From Mesorhizobium sp. (GTDB lineage Bacteria > Pseudomonadota > Alphaproteobacteria > Rhizobiales > Rhizobiaceae), in contig NZ_JAMLIG010000001.1 in assembly GCF_023954305.1 (NCBI RefSeq), forward strand, positions 434,001-498,000: DNA of 64,000 bases, given 5' to 3'. Positions 37,281 to 45,934 of this stretch are shown piece by piece. The notes under the pieces were generated by a model. The model saw only the letters and a list, made by a program, of their open reading frames with translations. It was not told the origin of the DNA and searched no databases. A program made the translations under genes and the position numbers. Positions within the stretch are counted from its first letter, which is position 1, and each line of letters begins with the position of its first letter.

Positions 37281-38248
37281 ACCGGCCCTCTCCCCCCGTT
37301 TCGCGGCGGGACGACGACGAAGCGGGCTTCGCCCTGCTGATGGTCCTCTTGTTCCTGCTTGCCGTGACCGCGATCATCGCGCCGCTGGTCCTCGGCGCGC
37401 GGACCGATTTCCTGGTCGCGTCCAACCGGCTTCAGCAGGGGCGCCTGGAAACCATTGCCGACGGGCTGGTGACAGTTCTCGCCCGCGAACTCGCCGCACC
37501 GCCGCACGAACCGCGCAACGAGGAGATCAAGGTCCGCTCGGAACCGCTGCGCTGCCGCGACGAGCGCTACCTGATCGAGGCGCGCATTCAGGACCAGCGC
37601 GGCCTGATCGGCATCAACAGCGCGGCGGCCGACCTCTTGGCGGCCGGCTTCAGGGCGCTCGATTTTCCGAGCGGCGACGTTACTGAGCTCGCCGAGGCAG
37701 TCGTTGCCTACCGGACCAAGCCGCCGCAGCAGGGCGACCGCACTCCCACCAGCGGTCCCCCGCCCGTCGCGCCTTCCGCCGGCGAGGACCGCGTCGCCGG
37801 CGGCCTCAAGCTCAACTCGTTCGAGGCCGTCGAGGAACTCTACGACTTCACCGGCTTCCGCGGAAAGCCGGTCCGGGCGCTGAACGAGATCTTCTCGATC
37901 CACAACACCGGCGAGACCGTCGTCGGACCGCGTCTGTCGACACGGCTCGCGCGCGTCTTGCCGTCGTCGCCGTCGCCGCAGCATCCCTACATCATCGGCG
38001 AGGAGGAAGACGGGGCCAAGACCTATCGCATCGACGTCGAGCTGCGCACGCCCGACGGCGGCATGAGCGGCTACGCGGGTGCCGTCGTGACGGCCAGCGA
38101 GGACGAAACCGGCGCCTTCGTCATCGTCGAGCGCACGACAAATCCCGAGTTCCTGCCCGAAGGGGAAAGCGACTTCAGCGGCGTCGTCGATTGCGATATG
38201 ATTTTCGGGACCGGCGTGGCCGCGGCGCTTGCCGCCGGGCCTGTGTGA
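37277..38248 (+). CDS. gspK: Type II secretion minor pseudopilin GspK
   Basis: GspK caps the pseudopilus tip. The 323-residue precursor has a leader DDDEAG followed by FALLMVLLFLLAVTAIIAPLV; as in other GspK proteins the +5 Glu is missing (Met/Leu region). The large globular part contains DQRGLIGINSAAADLL, the helical-domain signature, and KPVRALNEIFSIHN. Its ATG overlaps the previous stop as ATGA. Identification is firm from the leader, size and position. Confidence 0.88.
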   Translation: MNRPSPPVSRRDDDEAGFALLMVLLFLLAVTAIIAPLVLGARTDFLVASNRLQQGRLETIADGLVTVLARELAAPPHEPRNEEIKVRSEPLRCRDERYLIEARIQDQRGLIGINSAAADLLAAGFRALDFPSGDVTELAEAVVAYRTKPPQQGDRTPTSGPPPVAPSAGEDRVAGGLKLNSFEAVEELYDFTGFRGKPVRALNEIFSIHNTGETVVGPRLSTRLARVLPSSPSPQHPYIIGEEEDGAKTYRIDVELRTPDGGMSGYAGAVVTASEDETGAFVIVERTTNPEFLPEGESDFSGVVDCDMIFGTGVAAALAAGPV

Positions 38249-38258
38249 GTGCGCGGCG

Positions 38259-39953
38259 ATGGATGGGCGTTCGATGCGACTTGAGGAGTATCCGACCTTC
38301 TCCGACTTCCTGTCCTTCCTCGCGGACAACAGGATCATCACTGCGGAATCGGTGAAGCGGGCACGCAATGCCCACTCCTCGACCGGCCACGCGGTCGACA
38401 CCGTGTTCATCGAGCTGGGTCTGTTGCGCGAGACCGACCTCGCGTTGCATCTGTCGTCGTTCCTCGGCATTCCGACGCTCGCCGTGGTACCCGAGGAGGT
38501 CGACCTGGCCCTGGTGCGCAGCGTCGGGATGACTTTCCTTGAAGCGAACCAGGTGCTGCCGATCGCCTTCGTCGAGGACCGTATCCTCGTCGCCGCCGCC
38601 GATCCGTTTGCGCGTTCGGCGCTCGACGTGCTGCGCTACCAGTTCGACTGCGAGCCGGAGCTGCGCATCTTTCCGCGCAGCGCCATCGCGGAACGTCTGC
38701 GCACACTGAAGGAGACCAAACTCGACGTTTCTGACAGCCTGACCATGGTCACCGACGACGATTTCGCCGACACCGACGATATCGAGCGGCTGCGCGATTT
38801 CGCCCGCGAGGCGCCGGTCATCCGCTTCGTCGCCAACATCATTCAGCAGGCCGTCGACCGCGGCGCCACCGACATCCATGTCGAGCCGACGATCGACCAT
38901 CTGCGCATCCGTTTCCGTTGCGACGGCCTGCTCAGCGTCGCCGAGACCGCGCCGAAATCGATGCATGCCGGCATCGCCACCCGCATCAAGATCCTGTCGC
39001 GCCTCAACATCGCCGAGCGACGCATGCCGCAGGACGGGCGCATGCGCGTCACCGTTCGCGGCCAGGAGATCGACCTGCGCGTATCGGTCCTGCCCAGCGT
39101 CCATGGCGAGACTTTCGTGCTGCGCATCCTCGACAAGTCCGGCGTGGCGCTGTCGCTGAACGCGCTTGGCTTCGGCAGGGACGCAATCGCGAAGTTCAAG
39201 GATCTCGCCCACATCCCCAACGGCATCGTCCTGATCACCGGCCCGACAGGCAGCGGCAAGACGACGACGCTCTATTCGCTGCTGAAGGAACGCGACCCCG
39301 ACGACGTCAAGATCTTCACCGTCGAGGACCCGGTCGAATACCGTCTCGACGGAATCACCCAATTGCAGGTCGATCCGGCGATCGACCTCACCTTCGCACG
39401 TGCGCTGCGATCGGTGCTGCGCCAGGACCCGGACGTCATCCTGATCGGCGAAATCCGCGATGCCGAGACGGCCCAGATCGCCATCCAGGCGTCGCTCACC
39501 GGCCACCTCGTGTTCTCGACGCTGCACACCAACTCCGCAGCCGGCGCGCTGACCCGCCTGCTCGACATGGGCATCGACGGCTACCTGATCGGCGCCACCA
39601 TCCGCGCGGTCGCCGCCCAGCGCTTGGTGCGCAAGCTCTGCCCGAAATGCCGCGGCGTTCCCGCCCAGCCCGTGGACGGCCACTACACCGTCTGCGACAC
39701 CTGCCGCGGCAGCGGCTATTCGGGCCGCACGGTGACCTACGAAATTCTCGACGTGACGCCCGAGATCGCCTCGATGATCAGCCGTGGCGCGGGCGAGGAG
39801 CAGATGCAGGAAAGCGCAATGGCCAACGGCTACGTCACCATGTCGGCGCAGGCCGCCCGTCTGGTGGCGGAGGGGGTCACCACGCGCGAAGAGGTGCAAC
39901 GGGTGCTCAGCCTCGACCTGACCACGGACCTCGCTGACGAGATTCTGCAATGA
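38259..39953 (+). CDS. gspE: Type II secretion ATPase
   Basis: GspE is the cytoplasmic hexameric ATPase that drives pseudopilus assembly. The 564-residue protein has an N-terminal MshEN-type domain, Walker A TGPTGSGKTTTLYSLL near residue 329, the Asp box, Walker B DPDVILIGEIRDAETA, the His box LHTNSA and a zinc tetracysteine motif (CPKCRG and, after 14 residues, CDTCRG). Start at 38259 or 38274 (MRLEEYPTF) cannot be separated; neither has a good ribosome site. It begins ten bases after gspK. Confidence 0.94.
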   Translation: MDGRSMRLEEYPTFSDFLSFLADNRIITAESVKRARNAHSSTGHAVDTVFIELGLLRETDLALHLSSFLGIPTLAVVPEEVDLALVRSVGMTFLEANQVLPIAFVEDRILVAAADPFARSALDVLRYQFDCEPELRIFPRSAIAERLRTLKETKLDVSDSLTMVTDDDFADTDDIERLRDFAREAPVIRFVANIIQQAVDRGATDIHVEPTIDHLRIRFRCDGLLSVAETAPKSMHAGIATRIKILSRLNIAERRMPQDGRMRVTVRGQEIDLRVSVLPSVHGETFVLRILDKSGVALSLNALGFGRDAIAKFKDLAHIPNGIVLITGPTGSGKTTTLYSLLKERDPDDVKIFTVEDPVEYRLDGITQLQVDPAIDLTFARALRSVLRQDPDVILIGEIRDAETAQIAIQASLTGHLVFSTLHTNSAAGALTRLLDMGIDGYLIGATIRAVAAQRLVRKLCPKCRGVPAQPVDGHYTVCDTCRGSGYSGRTVTYEILDVTPEIASMISRGAGEEQMQESAMANGYVTMSAQAARLVAEGVTTREEVQRVLSLDLTTDLADEILQ

Positions 39954-39999
39954 GCGGAACCCGCGCCCCACCTGCGGTGCGCGCGCTGGGTGCCCGGCC

Positions 40000-41223
40000 G
40001 TGACCGCGCCCGCCCGCTTCAAATTCCGTGCCTATGCGCAGTCGGGCGGCCACGACAGCGGCTACGTAACGGCAGTGGACCGGGCCGACGCGGTGCGCCA
40101 GCTGTCCCAGGCCGGCAAGATTCCCTACGAGTTGAAGCAGGTCGACGGCACCGTCGCGACTCCCGGCTCCCAGTCGTTCTTCGGCCTGTTCCAGCCGAAG
40201 CTCGACCTGACCCACTTCCTCAGCGAGCTGTCCGTCATCATCAGCTCCGGCTTCAACGTCGACGTCGCGCTGAAGGCGGTGGCGGACGCCGAGGCCAACA
40301 AGGGCCAGAAGGCGCGGATCCAGGCGATCCACTCGCAGATCACCGAGGGCAAGTCGGTCGCCGAGGCCTTCGCCGCCCAGCCCGGCATGCCGCCCGAGGT
40401 GGTGGCGCTGGTGGCGAGCGGCGAGAGCAGCGGCCGGCTCGACGTCGTCGTGGCGGAGCTGTCGAAGACGCATGCGCTGAGGGCAAAGCGCAAGGCGGAA
40501 ATCACCGAGGCGATGATCTACCCGGCCTTCCTGCTGCTCATCATGGTCGGCGCGCTGCTGGTGCTGTCGCTCTATCTGGTGCCTGCGCTGGAGCCGATCT
40601 TCACCAATGCCGGGGCCGAACCGCCCTTCATCGTCCGCGCGCTCGGCGGCGTCGGCGAGACGATCAAGCAGTTCGGCTTCCTCATCCTCGCCTGTTTAGG
40701 CGGGCTGGTTCTGCTGCTTGCCGTGTTCTTCCAGCGGCCGGCCACCAAGGCGCGGCTGATGGATATCGCCGCGCGCATTCCGCTCGTCTCCGGCATCGTG
40801 CGCAGCGCGACGCGCGAGCGCTACCTCAATACGATGTCGCTGCTGCTCGGCAACGGCGTGCCGATGCTCGACGCGATGAACCTGGCCGCCGACACGGCGC
40901 CCTCGGCCGGCCACAAGGCAAAGCTGCTGCTGGCGCGCCAGCGCGTCGCCTCCGGCGAGCCGATCTGGCAGGCGCTCAAATCGTCCGACGCCTTTCCCGA
41001 CTCGATCCTGTCCCTGGTGCGGCTCGGCGAGGAATCGAACAATCTGGCGGTGATGATGGGCCGCTCCGGCAACATGACCCAGGTGCAGATGCAGCGCGCC
41101 ATCAGCCGGGCGCTGTCGATGCTCACGCCCGCCATGACCATCGTGCTGGGCGGCCTGGTCGGCAGCCTGGTCATCTCGGTGATGACGACGCTTCTTTCGA
41201 TCAACGAGATGGCGATCCGATGA
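40000..41223 (+). CDS. gspF: Type II secretion inner-membrane platform protein
   Basis: GspF is the polytopic core of the platform that contacts GspE. The 407-residue protein starts with GTG at 40000, has two repeated T2SSF cytoplasmic domains (FLSELSVIISSGFNVDVALKA near 68 and the second at NTMSLLLGNGVPMLDAM near 278) and three membrane helices (about 171-195, 222-245 and 376-400). It is preceded by a 46-bp gap after gspE and ends with an ATGA overlap into gspH. Confidence 0.93.
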   Translation: MTAPARFKFRAYAQSGGHDSGYVTAVDRADAVRQLSQAGKIPYELKQVDGTVATPGSQSFFGLFQPKLDLTHFLSELSVIISSGFNVDVALKAVADAEANKGQKARIQAIHSQITEGKSVAEAFAAQPGMPPEVVALVASGESSGRLDVVVAELSKTHALRAKRKAEITEAMIYPAFLLLIMVGALLVLSLYLVPALEPIFTNAGAEPPFIVRALGGVGETIKQFGFLILACLGGLVLLLAVFFQRPATKARLMDIAARIPLVSGIVRSATRERYLNTMSLLLGNGVPMLDAMNLAADTAPSAGHKAKLLLARQRVASGEPIWQALKSSDAFPDSILSLVRLGEESNNLAVMMGRSGNMTQVQMQRAISRALSMLTPAMTIVLGGLVGSLVISVMTTLLSINEMAIR

Positions 41224-41702
41224 TCGCCGCGTCTTCAGACGGCCGCGATGGCGAAGCGGGGTTCACCCTCGTCGAATTCCTCGTCACCTTCGCCATTCTC
41301 GCCCTGGTGCTCGGCTCGGTCGGCACGACGCTCGCCCGCCGCGAGAACCGGATCACGCCGCTGATGAGCGCCGAGACGCTGCAGTCGATGCTGTTTCGGG
41401 CACGCAGCGACGCCATCCTCAAGGGCCGCAACGCATTGTTCTCGATCAACGCCGGCGCCAAGCAATATATCTACCCGGCAGGCGCCGCGCCGATCCAGCT
41501 GCCGGACGACCACGAGATTCGCATGATCGCCGGCTCCGAATTCGTCTCGCGCGACGGCTCGACCTACTATCTCGTCTTCCGGCCCGACGGCTCGTCCTCC
41601 GGCGCGGAAATCCTGCTGCGAAACGGCGCCGGCACGGAGGCGCGGGTCGAGGTCAACTGGCTCACCGGCCTGCCGCGCGTGCGCGTCGGGACATCGCAAT
41701 GA
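41220..41702 (+). CDS. gspH: Type II secretion minor pseudopilin GspH
   Basis: The 160-residue precursor has leader residues ending at EAG and then FTLVEFLVTFAILALVLGSV with Glu at +5, the pseudopilin cleavage site. The globular part is of GspH/FimT type, with FRARSDAILKGRNALFSIN and late YLVFRPDGSSSGAEI. It begins within the gspF stop (ATGA) and ends within the start of gspI (ATGA), so translation of this pseudopilin set is coupled. Confidence 0.88.
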   Translation: MIAASSDGRDGEAGFTLVEFLVTFAILALVLGSVGTTLARRENRITPLMSAETLQSMLFRARSDAILKGRNALFSINAGAKQYIYPAGAAPIQLPDDHEIRMIAGSEFVSRDGSTYYLVFRPDGSSSGAEILLRNGAGTEARVEVNWLTGLPRVRVGTSQ

Positions 41703-42088
41703 CCGCCCCGGCATCCCCAGGCCAGGGCGGCTTCATCCTCGTCGAGACGATCGTCGCCTTCGCCATCCTGGCGGTCGCGCTCGGCGTCTCGATGCAGACG
41801 ATCTCGCAGAGCGCCACCACGCTGGTGCACGCCTCCGACATCGAGGCGGCCGGGCTCGTCTACGGCGAGCTTGCCGAGAGACAATTCCCCGAGCTTGGCG
41901 GCGAGGGGGAGTTCACCGGCGAGCTCGATTCGGGCGAACCGTGGAGGATCGTCGCGCGCGCCGTGCGCGACAGCCATGTGCGGCCGCTGCTTTCGGTCAC
42001 CGCGACGGTCTGGCCGCGCGGCGCTGACGGACCTGCCTACAGCTACCAGACCTTCGTCAGCAATTCGCCGCTCCAGGTGCCGCCATGA
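41699..42088 (+). CDS. gspI: Type II secretion minor pseudopilin GspI
   Basis: The 129-residue precursor carries the prepilin motif GG-FILVETIVAFAILAVALG, with Glu at +5, and a short globular domain of GspI size. GspI nucleates the tip complex with GspJ and GspK. The position between gspH and gspJ, with four-base overlaps at both ends, supports the call more than the weakly conserved C-terminal half. Confidence 0.85.
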   Translation: MTAPASPGQGGFILVETIVAFAILAVALGVSMQTISQSATTLVHASDIEAAGLVYGELAERQFPELGGEGEFTGELDSGEPWRIVARAVRDSHVRPLLSVTATVWPRGADGPAYSYQTFVSNSPLQVPP

Positions 42089-42678
42089 CGCGGCCTGAAT
42101 CATCCCGGGACGGATTCGTCCTGATCGAGGTCCTCGTCGCGCTGTCGGTCGTCGCGGTGATGGCGGCGATGATGGCCGGCGTGTTCGGTCAGTTGCGATC
42201 GGTGGCGAAACTGCGCGAGCAGGTGCTGGTCAAGGCCGAGCTCGAAGGCGCGCTGTCGCATCTGGAGCGCACGCTGTCCGGGGCGAAGTCGGCGAAGCTG
42301 CCCGAGAATACCGACGAGGAAGACAAGCGGTTCGAAGGCCGCGCGATGCAGATGCGGTTTGCCGGGGTGACGCGGCAGGGCTTCTATTCGCTGGCGCTGC
42401 GCGACATCGACATCCACATCGACACCGAGGGCGAGGCCCCGCGCCTGGTGCAGACCATGTCGATGCGCCGGCCGGCCGATGCGGCCGAGGAGACCAAGTC
42501 GACGATCATCATCCTCGACCGGTTCGACAGGCTCGAGTTCAGCTATTCCGAGGACGGGCGGAGCTTCGTCTCCTCGTTCACCAAGGAAGGGGCGCTGCCG
42601 AGACTGGTCAAGATCAGGATCGCACGCTCGGTCTCGGGCAAGACTGTGTCGGCCACCACGGTGGCCAGGATATTATAG
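42085..42678 (+). CDS. gspJ: Type II secretion minor pseudopilin GspJ
   Basis: The 197-residue precursor has leader RDG and FVLIEVLVALSVVAVMAAMM with Glu at +5. The following region (LEGALSHLERTLSGA) is the amphipathic helix seen in GspJ, and FSYSEDGRSF belongs to the beta-rich head. It completes the GspI-J-K tip trimer. It is the last gene of the plus arm; 17 bases separate its stop from that of a convergent unknown gene. Confidence 0.85.
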   Translation: MTRPESSRDGFVLIEVLVALSVVAVMAAMMAGVFGQLRSVAKLREQVLVKAELEGALSHLERTLSGAKSAKLPENTDEEDKRFEGRAMQMRFAGVTRQGFYSLALRDIDIHIDTEGEAPRLVQTMSMRRPADAAEETKSTIIILDRFDRLEFSYSEDGRSFVSSFTKEGALPRLVKIRIARSVSGKTVSATTVARIL

Positions 42679-42695
42679 GGCGGCCGGGAAACGCG

Positions 42696-43217
42696 TCAGG
42701 CCGGCGGCGCGTCCATCCGCGGCATCGCGTTGGTGACGCCGCCGCCGGCGCCGATCGGGTTCTCGACCTCTTCCTCGTCGCCGTCGTCCACGCGCGGCAG
42801 GGTGTTGTCTGCCTGCGCGGTGCTCTGCATCTCGTCGGTCACCTCTTCGCTTCCGGAGGCGTCGTATCCCGTCGCCGCCCCGGCATCGGCATCGGCAGTG
42901 ATCGCGACGTCCGGATTGTCGACGTCGACGTCGTCCGCCACGTCGCCGCCCGCTCCCCCACCCGTGCCTCCGTCGAGCATGCTGCCGATCAGCGACGCCT
43001 GATAGGCGATCTGCGCCGACAGGGCCGAATAGATCGAGGTGGAGGTCGTCTCGGGAGAGCCTTCGGGACTGGTCGTGCCGAGCCCCACCAGCGACAGGAA
43101 TTCGTTGCCGCCATTGCCCTTGGCATCGTCCGAAGGGTTGTCCGGCAGGGTGGGCAAGCGGCTCGCCGGGGCGGCCGGGGCCGTGTATGTGGTCCGCAGC
43201 GATCCGAAAAGACTCAT
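42696..43217 (-). CDS. Acidic, low-complexity protein of unknown function
   Basis: The 173-residue product has no recognised domain, signal peptide or membrane helix. Residues about 1-50 are Pro/Thr/Ser rich, residues about 60-82 (SIYSALSAQIAYQASLIGSM) could form one amphipathic helix, and the second half is Asp/Glu/Gly rich (ADDVDVDNPD, DDGDEEEVENP). It lies convergent to gspJ at the end of the secretion locus. Codon use appears like that of its neighbours. A role as secreted or accessory protein of the type II system is possible but unproven. Confidence 0.65.
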   Translation of the reverse strand: MSLFGSLRTTYTAPAAPASRLPTLPDNPSDDAKGNGGNEFLSLVGLGTTSPEGSPETTSTSIYSALSAQIAYQASLIGSMLDGGTGGGAGGDVADDVDVDNPDVAITADADAGAATGYDASGSEEVTDEMQSTAQADNTLPRVDDGDEEEVENPIGAGGGVTNAMPRMDAPPA

Positions 43218-43415
43218 GATCTTGGCTCCGCGCAGGAAGTGCGATGATCGGCAGCCTAGCGGGTCCGACTTGCGCGAGGCTGGTCCCGGCGCCCTGGTGC
43301 GATAGTTTGCCGTTATGGCGAAACGGTATGGACGGGCCGCGCACCCTCGTGATAGGTCGCCACCGGGGCAGACATTAATCGCGAACCATTCTCAATTCTG
43401 CGCAGAAGGTTACCC

Positions 43416-44297
43416 ATGAAGGGCATCATCCTCGCGGGCGGAAGCGGCACCCGGCTGTACCCGCTCACCCTGGCTGTCTCCAAGCAGATCCTGCCAATCT
43501 ACGACAAGCCGATGATCTATTATCCGCTGAGCGTGCTCATGCTCGCCGGCATCCGTGATATCCTGATCATCTCGACGCCGCGCGATCTGCCGGTCTTCCG
43601 CGAGCTCCTCGGCGACGGCGGCGAATTCGGCCTCCGCCTCTCCTATGCCGAGCAGCCGCATCCCAACGGACTTGCCGAGGCCTTCATCATTGGCGCCGAT
43701 TTCGTCGGCGACGACAATGTCGCGATGATCCTCGGCGACAACATCTACTTCGGCGAAGGCCTGTCGGCGCTCTGCCAGCAGGCGGCGGCGCGCACCTCGG
43801 GCGCCTCGGTCTTCGCCTACCATGTCGAGGATCCGCAGCGCTACGGCGTCGTCTCCTTCGACAAGGCGACCGGTCAGGCGCAGACGATCGAGGAGAAGCC
43901 CGCCGATCCGAAGTCGAACTGGGCGGTCACCGGCCTCTATTTCTACGACAACGAGGTGGTCGACATCGCCAGGTCGATCAAGCCCTCGGCCCGCGGCGAA
44001 CTCGAGATCACCACGGTGAACAACGTCTATCTCGAACGCGGCACGCTGCACGTCCACCAGCTCGGCCGCGGCTATGCCTGGCTCGACACCGGCACGCATG
44101 ACAGCCTGCACGAGGCGTCCTCCTTCGTGCGCACGATCGAGCATCGCCAGGGCATCAAGATCGCCTGCCCGGAAGAGATCGGGGTCGAAAAAGGCTGGGT
44201 CTCGCCCGAGCGGGTCCTTGCTCGCGCCGTAAAGCTCGGAAAGAATGAATATGCGACCTATCTCAGACGGCGGGTCGCCGAAATTGCGGAATCATGA
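43416..44297 (+). CDS. rfbA: Glucose-1-phosphate thymidylyltransferase
   Basis: RmlA (RfbA) makes dTDP-glucose from dTTP and glucose-1-phosphate, the first step to dTDP-L-rhamnose. The 293-residue protein begins MKGIILAGGSGTRLYPLT, the nucleotidyltransferase motif, followed by SKQILPIYDKPMIYYPLS and GDNIYFGEGL, all near-invariant in RmlA. GAAGG lies six bases upstream of the ATG. It leads the rmlA-rmlC-rmlB-rmlD operon; the 198-bp gap upstream should hold its promoter but no clear consensus was seen. Confidence 0.97.
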   Translation: MKGIILAGGSGTRLYPLTLAVSKQILPIYDKPMIYYPLSVLMLAGIRDILIISTPRDLPVFRELLGDGGEFGLRLSYAEQPHPNGLAEAFIIGADFVGDDNVAMILGDNIYFGEGLSALCQQAAARTSGASVFAYHVEDPQRYGVVSFDKATGQAQTIEEKPADPKSNWAVTGLYFYDNEVVDIARSIKPSARGELEITTVNNVYLERGTLHVHQLGRGYAWLDTGTHDSLHEASSFVRTIEHRQGIKIACPEEIGVEKGWVSPERVLARAVKLGKNEYATYLRRRVAEIAES

Positions 44298-44851
44298 TGG
44301 TTGAAGTCAGGACGTTCGGGCTCGGGGGCATACTCGAGATCCTGCCAAAAAAATTTGGTGATCATCGCGGGTTCTTTTCGGAAACATACAATGCCGCGGC
44401 GCTGAAGGCGCACGGCGTCGATCTTGTTTTCGTCCAGGACAACCACTCCTATTCGGTCTCAGCCGGCGTGCTGCGCGGCCTGCATTACCAGCTGCCGCCC
44501 TTCGCGCAGGACAAGCTGGTGCGGGTGACGCGCGGCGCCATCCTCGACGTGGTCGTCGACATCAGGCGCTCCTCGCCGACCTTCGGCCGGTGGGAGGCGC
44601 TCGAGGTGTCCGCCGAGAAGTGGAACCAGATCCTCGTCCCCAAGGGCTTCGCCCACGGCTTCGTCACCCTCGTCCCCGACACCGAGGTTCTCTACAAGGT
44701 CACCGAGCTCTACTCGAAGGAGCACGACCGGTCGCTTCGCTTCGACGATCCGGCGATCGGCGTCGAATGGCCGTCCTTCGCGGAGGGCTACATTCTTTCG
44801 GACAAGGACAAGGCCGCGCCGCTGCTGGCGGACGCGGATCTCTTCGAATGA
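44294..44851 (+). CDS. rfbC: dTDP-4-dehydrorhamnose 3,5-epimerase
   Basis: RmlC epimerises C3 and C5 of dTDP-4-keto-6-deoxyglucose. The 185-residue cupin-fold protein has HRGFFSETYN, the motif GVLRGLHYQLPP with the catalytic His, and VPKGFAHGFVTL. Its ATG overlaps the rmlA stop (ATGA). Length and motifs match the family closely. Confidence 0.96.
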   Translation: MMVEVRTFGLGGILEILPKKFGDHRGFFSETYNAAALKAHGVDLVFVQDNHSYSVSAGVLRGLHYQLPPFAQDKLVRVTRGAILDVVVDIRRSSPTFGRWEALEVSAEKWNQILVPKGFAHGFVTLVPDTEVLYKVTELYSKEHDRSLRFDDPAIGVEWPSFAEGYILSDKDKAAPLLADADLFE

Positions 44852-44866
44852 GATGAGGTATCCGGC

Positions 44867-45934
44867 ATGAACTTTCTCGTCACCGGCGGCGCCGGCTTCA
44901 TCGGATCGGCGGTCTGCCGGCATATCTGCTCGGACCTGTCGAACAACGTCACCAATGTCGACGTGCTCACCTATGCGGGAAATCTGACATCGCTGCGCCC
45001 GATCGAGAACCAGCACAATTATCGGTTCGAAAAGGCCAACGTCTGCGACGATGCCGCGATCCTGGCCATCATGAAGCGGGACGACATCGACATTGTCATG
45101 CATCTCGCCGCAGAGAGCCATGTCGACCGGTCGATCGAGGGGCCGGCCGCCTTTATCGAAACCAACATCATCGGCACGTTCCGGATGCTCAACGCCGCGC
45201 TCGAATACTACCGCGGGCTGACCGGAGAAAAGAAGCAGCGTTTCCGCTTCCACCACATCTCCACCGACGAGGTGTTCGGCGACCTGCCCTTCGACAGCGG
45301 CATCTTCACCGAGGAGACGCCCTATGCGCCCTCCTCGCCCTACTCCGCATCCAAGGCCGCGTCCGATCACCTGGTGCGCGCCTGGCACGAGACCTACGGC
45401 CTGCCCGTCGTGCTCTCCAACTGCTCCAACAATTACGGCCCGTTCCACTTCCCCGAGAAGCTCATCCCGCTGATCATCCTCAACGCGCTCGACGAGAAGC
45501 CGCTGCCGATCTACGGCAAGGGCGAGAACGTGCGCGACTGGCTCTATGTCGAGGACCATGCCCGCGCTCTGGCGACCATCGCGACGAAGGGCGTCAACGG
45601 CGAGAGCTACAATGTCGGCGGCAATTCGGAGCGCACCAACCTCTCCGTCGTGCAGACGATCTGCGCCATCCTCGACCGCAAGCGTCCGCGCAAGAGGGGC
45701 AGCTACAGCGACCTGATCACATACGTCACCGACCGTCCGGGTCACGACCGCCGCTACGCGATCGATGCGTCCAAGATCAAGCGCGAACTCGGCTGGACGC
45801 CGCAGGAGAGCTTCGAGACCGGCCTTGCCCGCACCATCGACTGGTATCTCGCCAACGAATGGTGGTGGGGACCGATCCGCCGCGAGAAGTATTCCGGCCA
45901 TCGCCTCGGCGAAGCGCAGAAGGCGGCCGAGTGA
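44867..45934 (+). CDS. rfbB: dTDP-glucose 4,6-dehydratase
   Basis: RmlB converts dTDP-glucose to the 4-keto-6-deoxy sugar using NAD. The 355-residue extended SDR has VTGGAGFIGSAVCRH at residues 4-18, the motif AAESHVDRSIEGP, STDEVFGDL with the active-site Thr-Asp-Glu, and SPYSASKAASDHLV with the catalytic Tyr and Lys. The 15-bp spacer from rmlC contains GATGAGGT just ahead of the ATG. Confidence 0.97.
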   Translation: MNFLVTGGAGFIGSAVCRHICSDLSNNVTNVDVLTYAGNLTSLRPIENQHNYRFEKANVCDDAAILAIMKRDDIDIVMHLAAESHVDRSIEGPAAFIETNIIGTFRMLNAALEYYRGLTGEKKQRFRFHHISTDEVFGDLPFDSGIFTEETPYAPSSPYSASKAASDHLVRAWHETYGLPVVLSNCSNNYGPFHFPEKLIPLIILNALDEKPLPIYGKGENVRDWLYVEDHARALATIATKGVNGESYNVGGNSERTNLSVVQTICAILDRKRPRKRGSYSDLITYVTDRPGHDRRYAIDASKIKRELGWTPQESFETGLARTIDWYLANEWWWGPIRREKYSGHRLGEAQKAAE

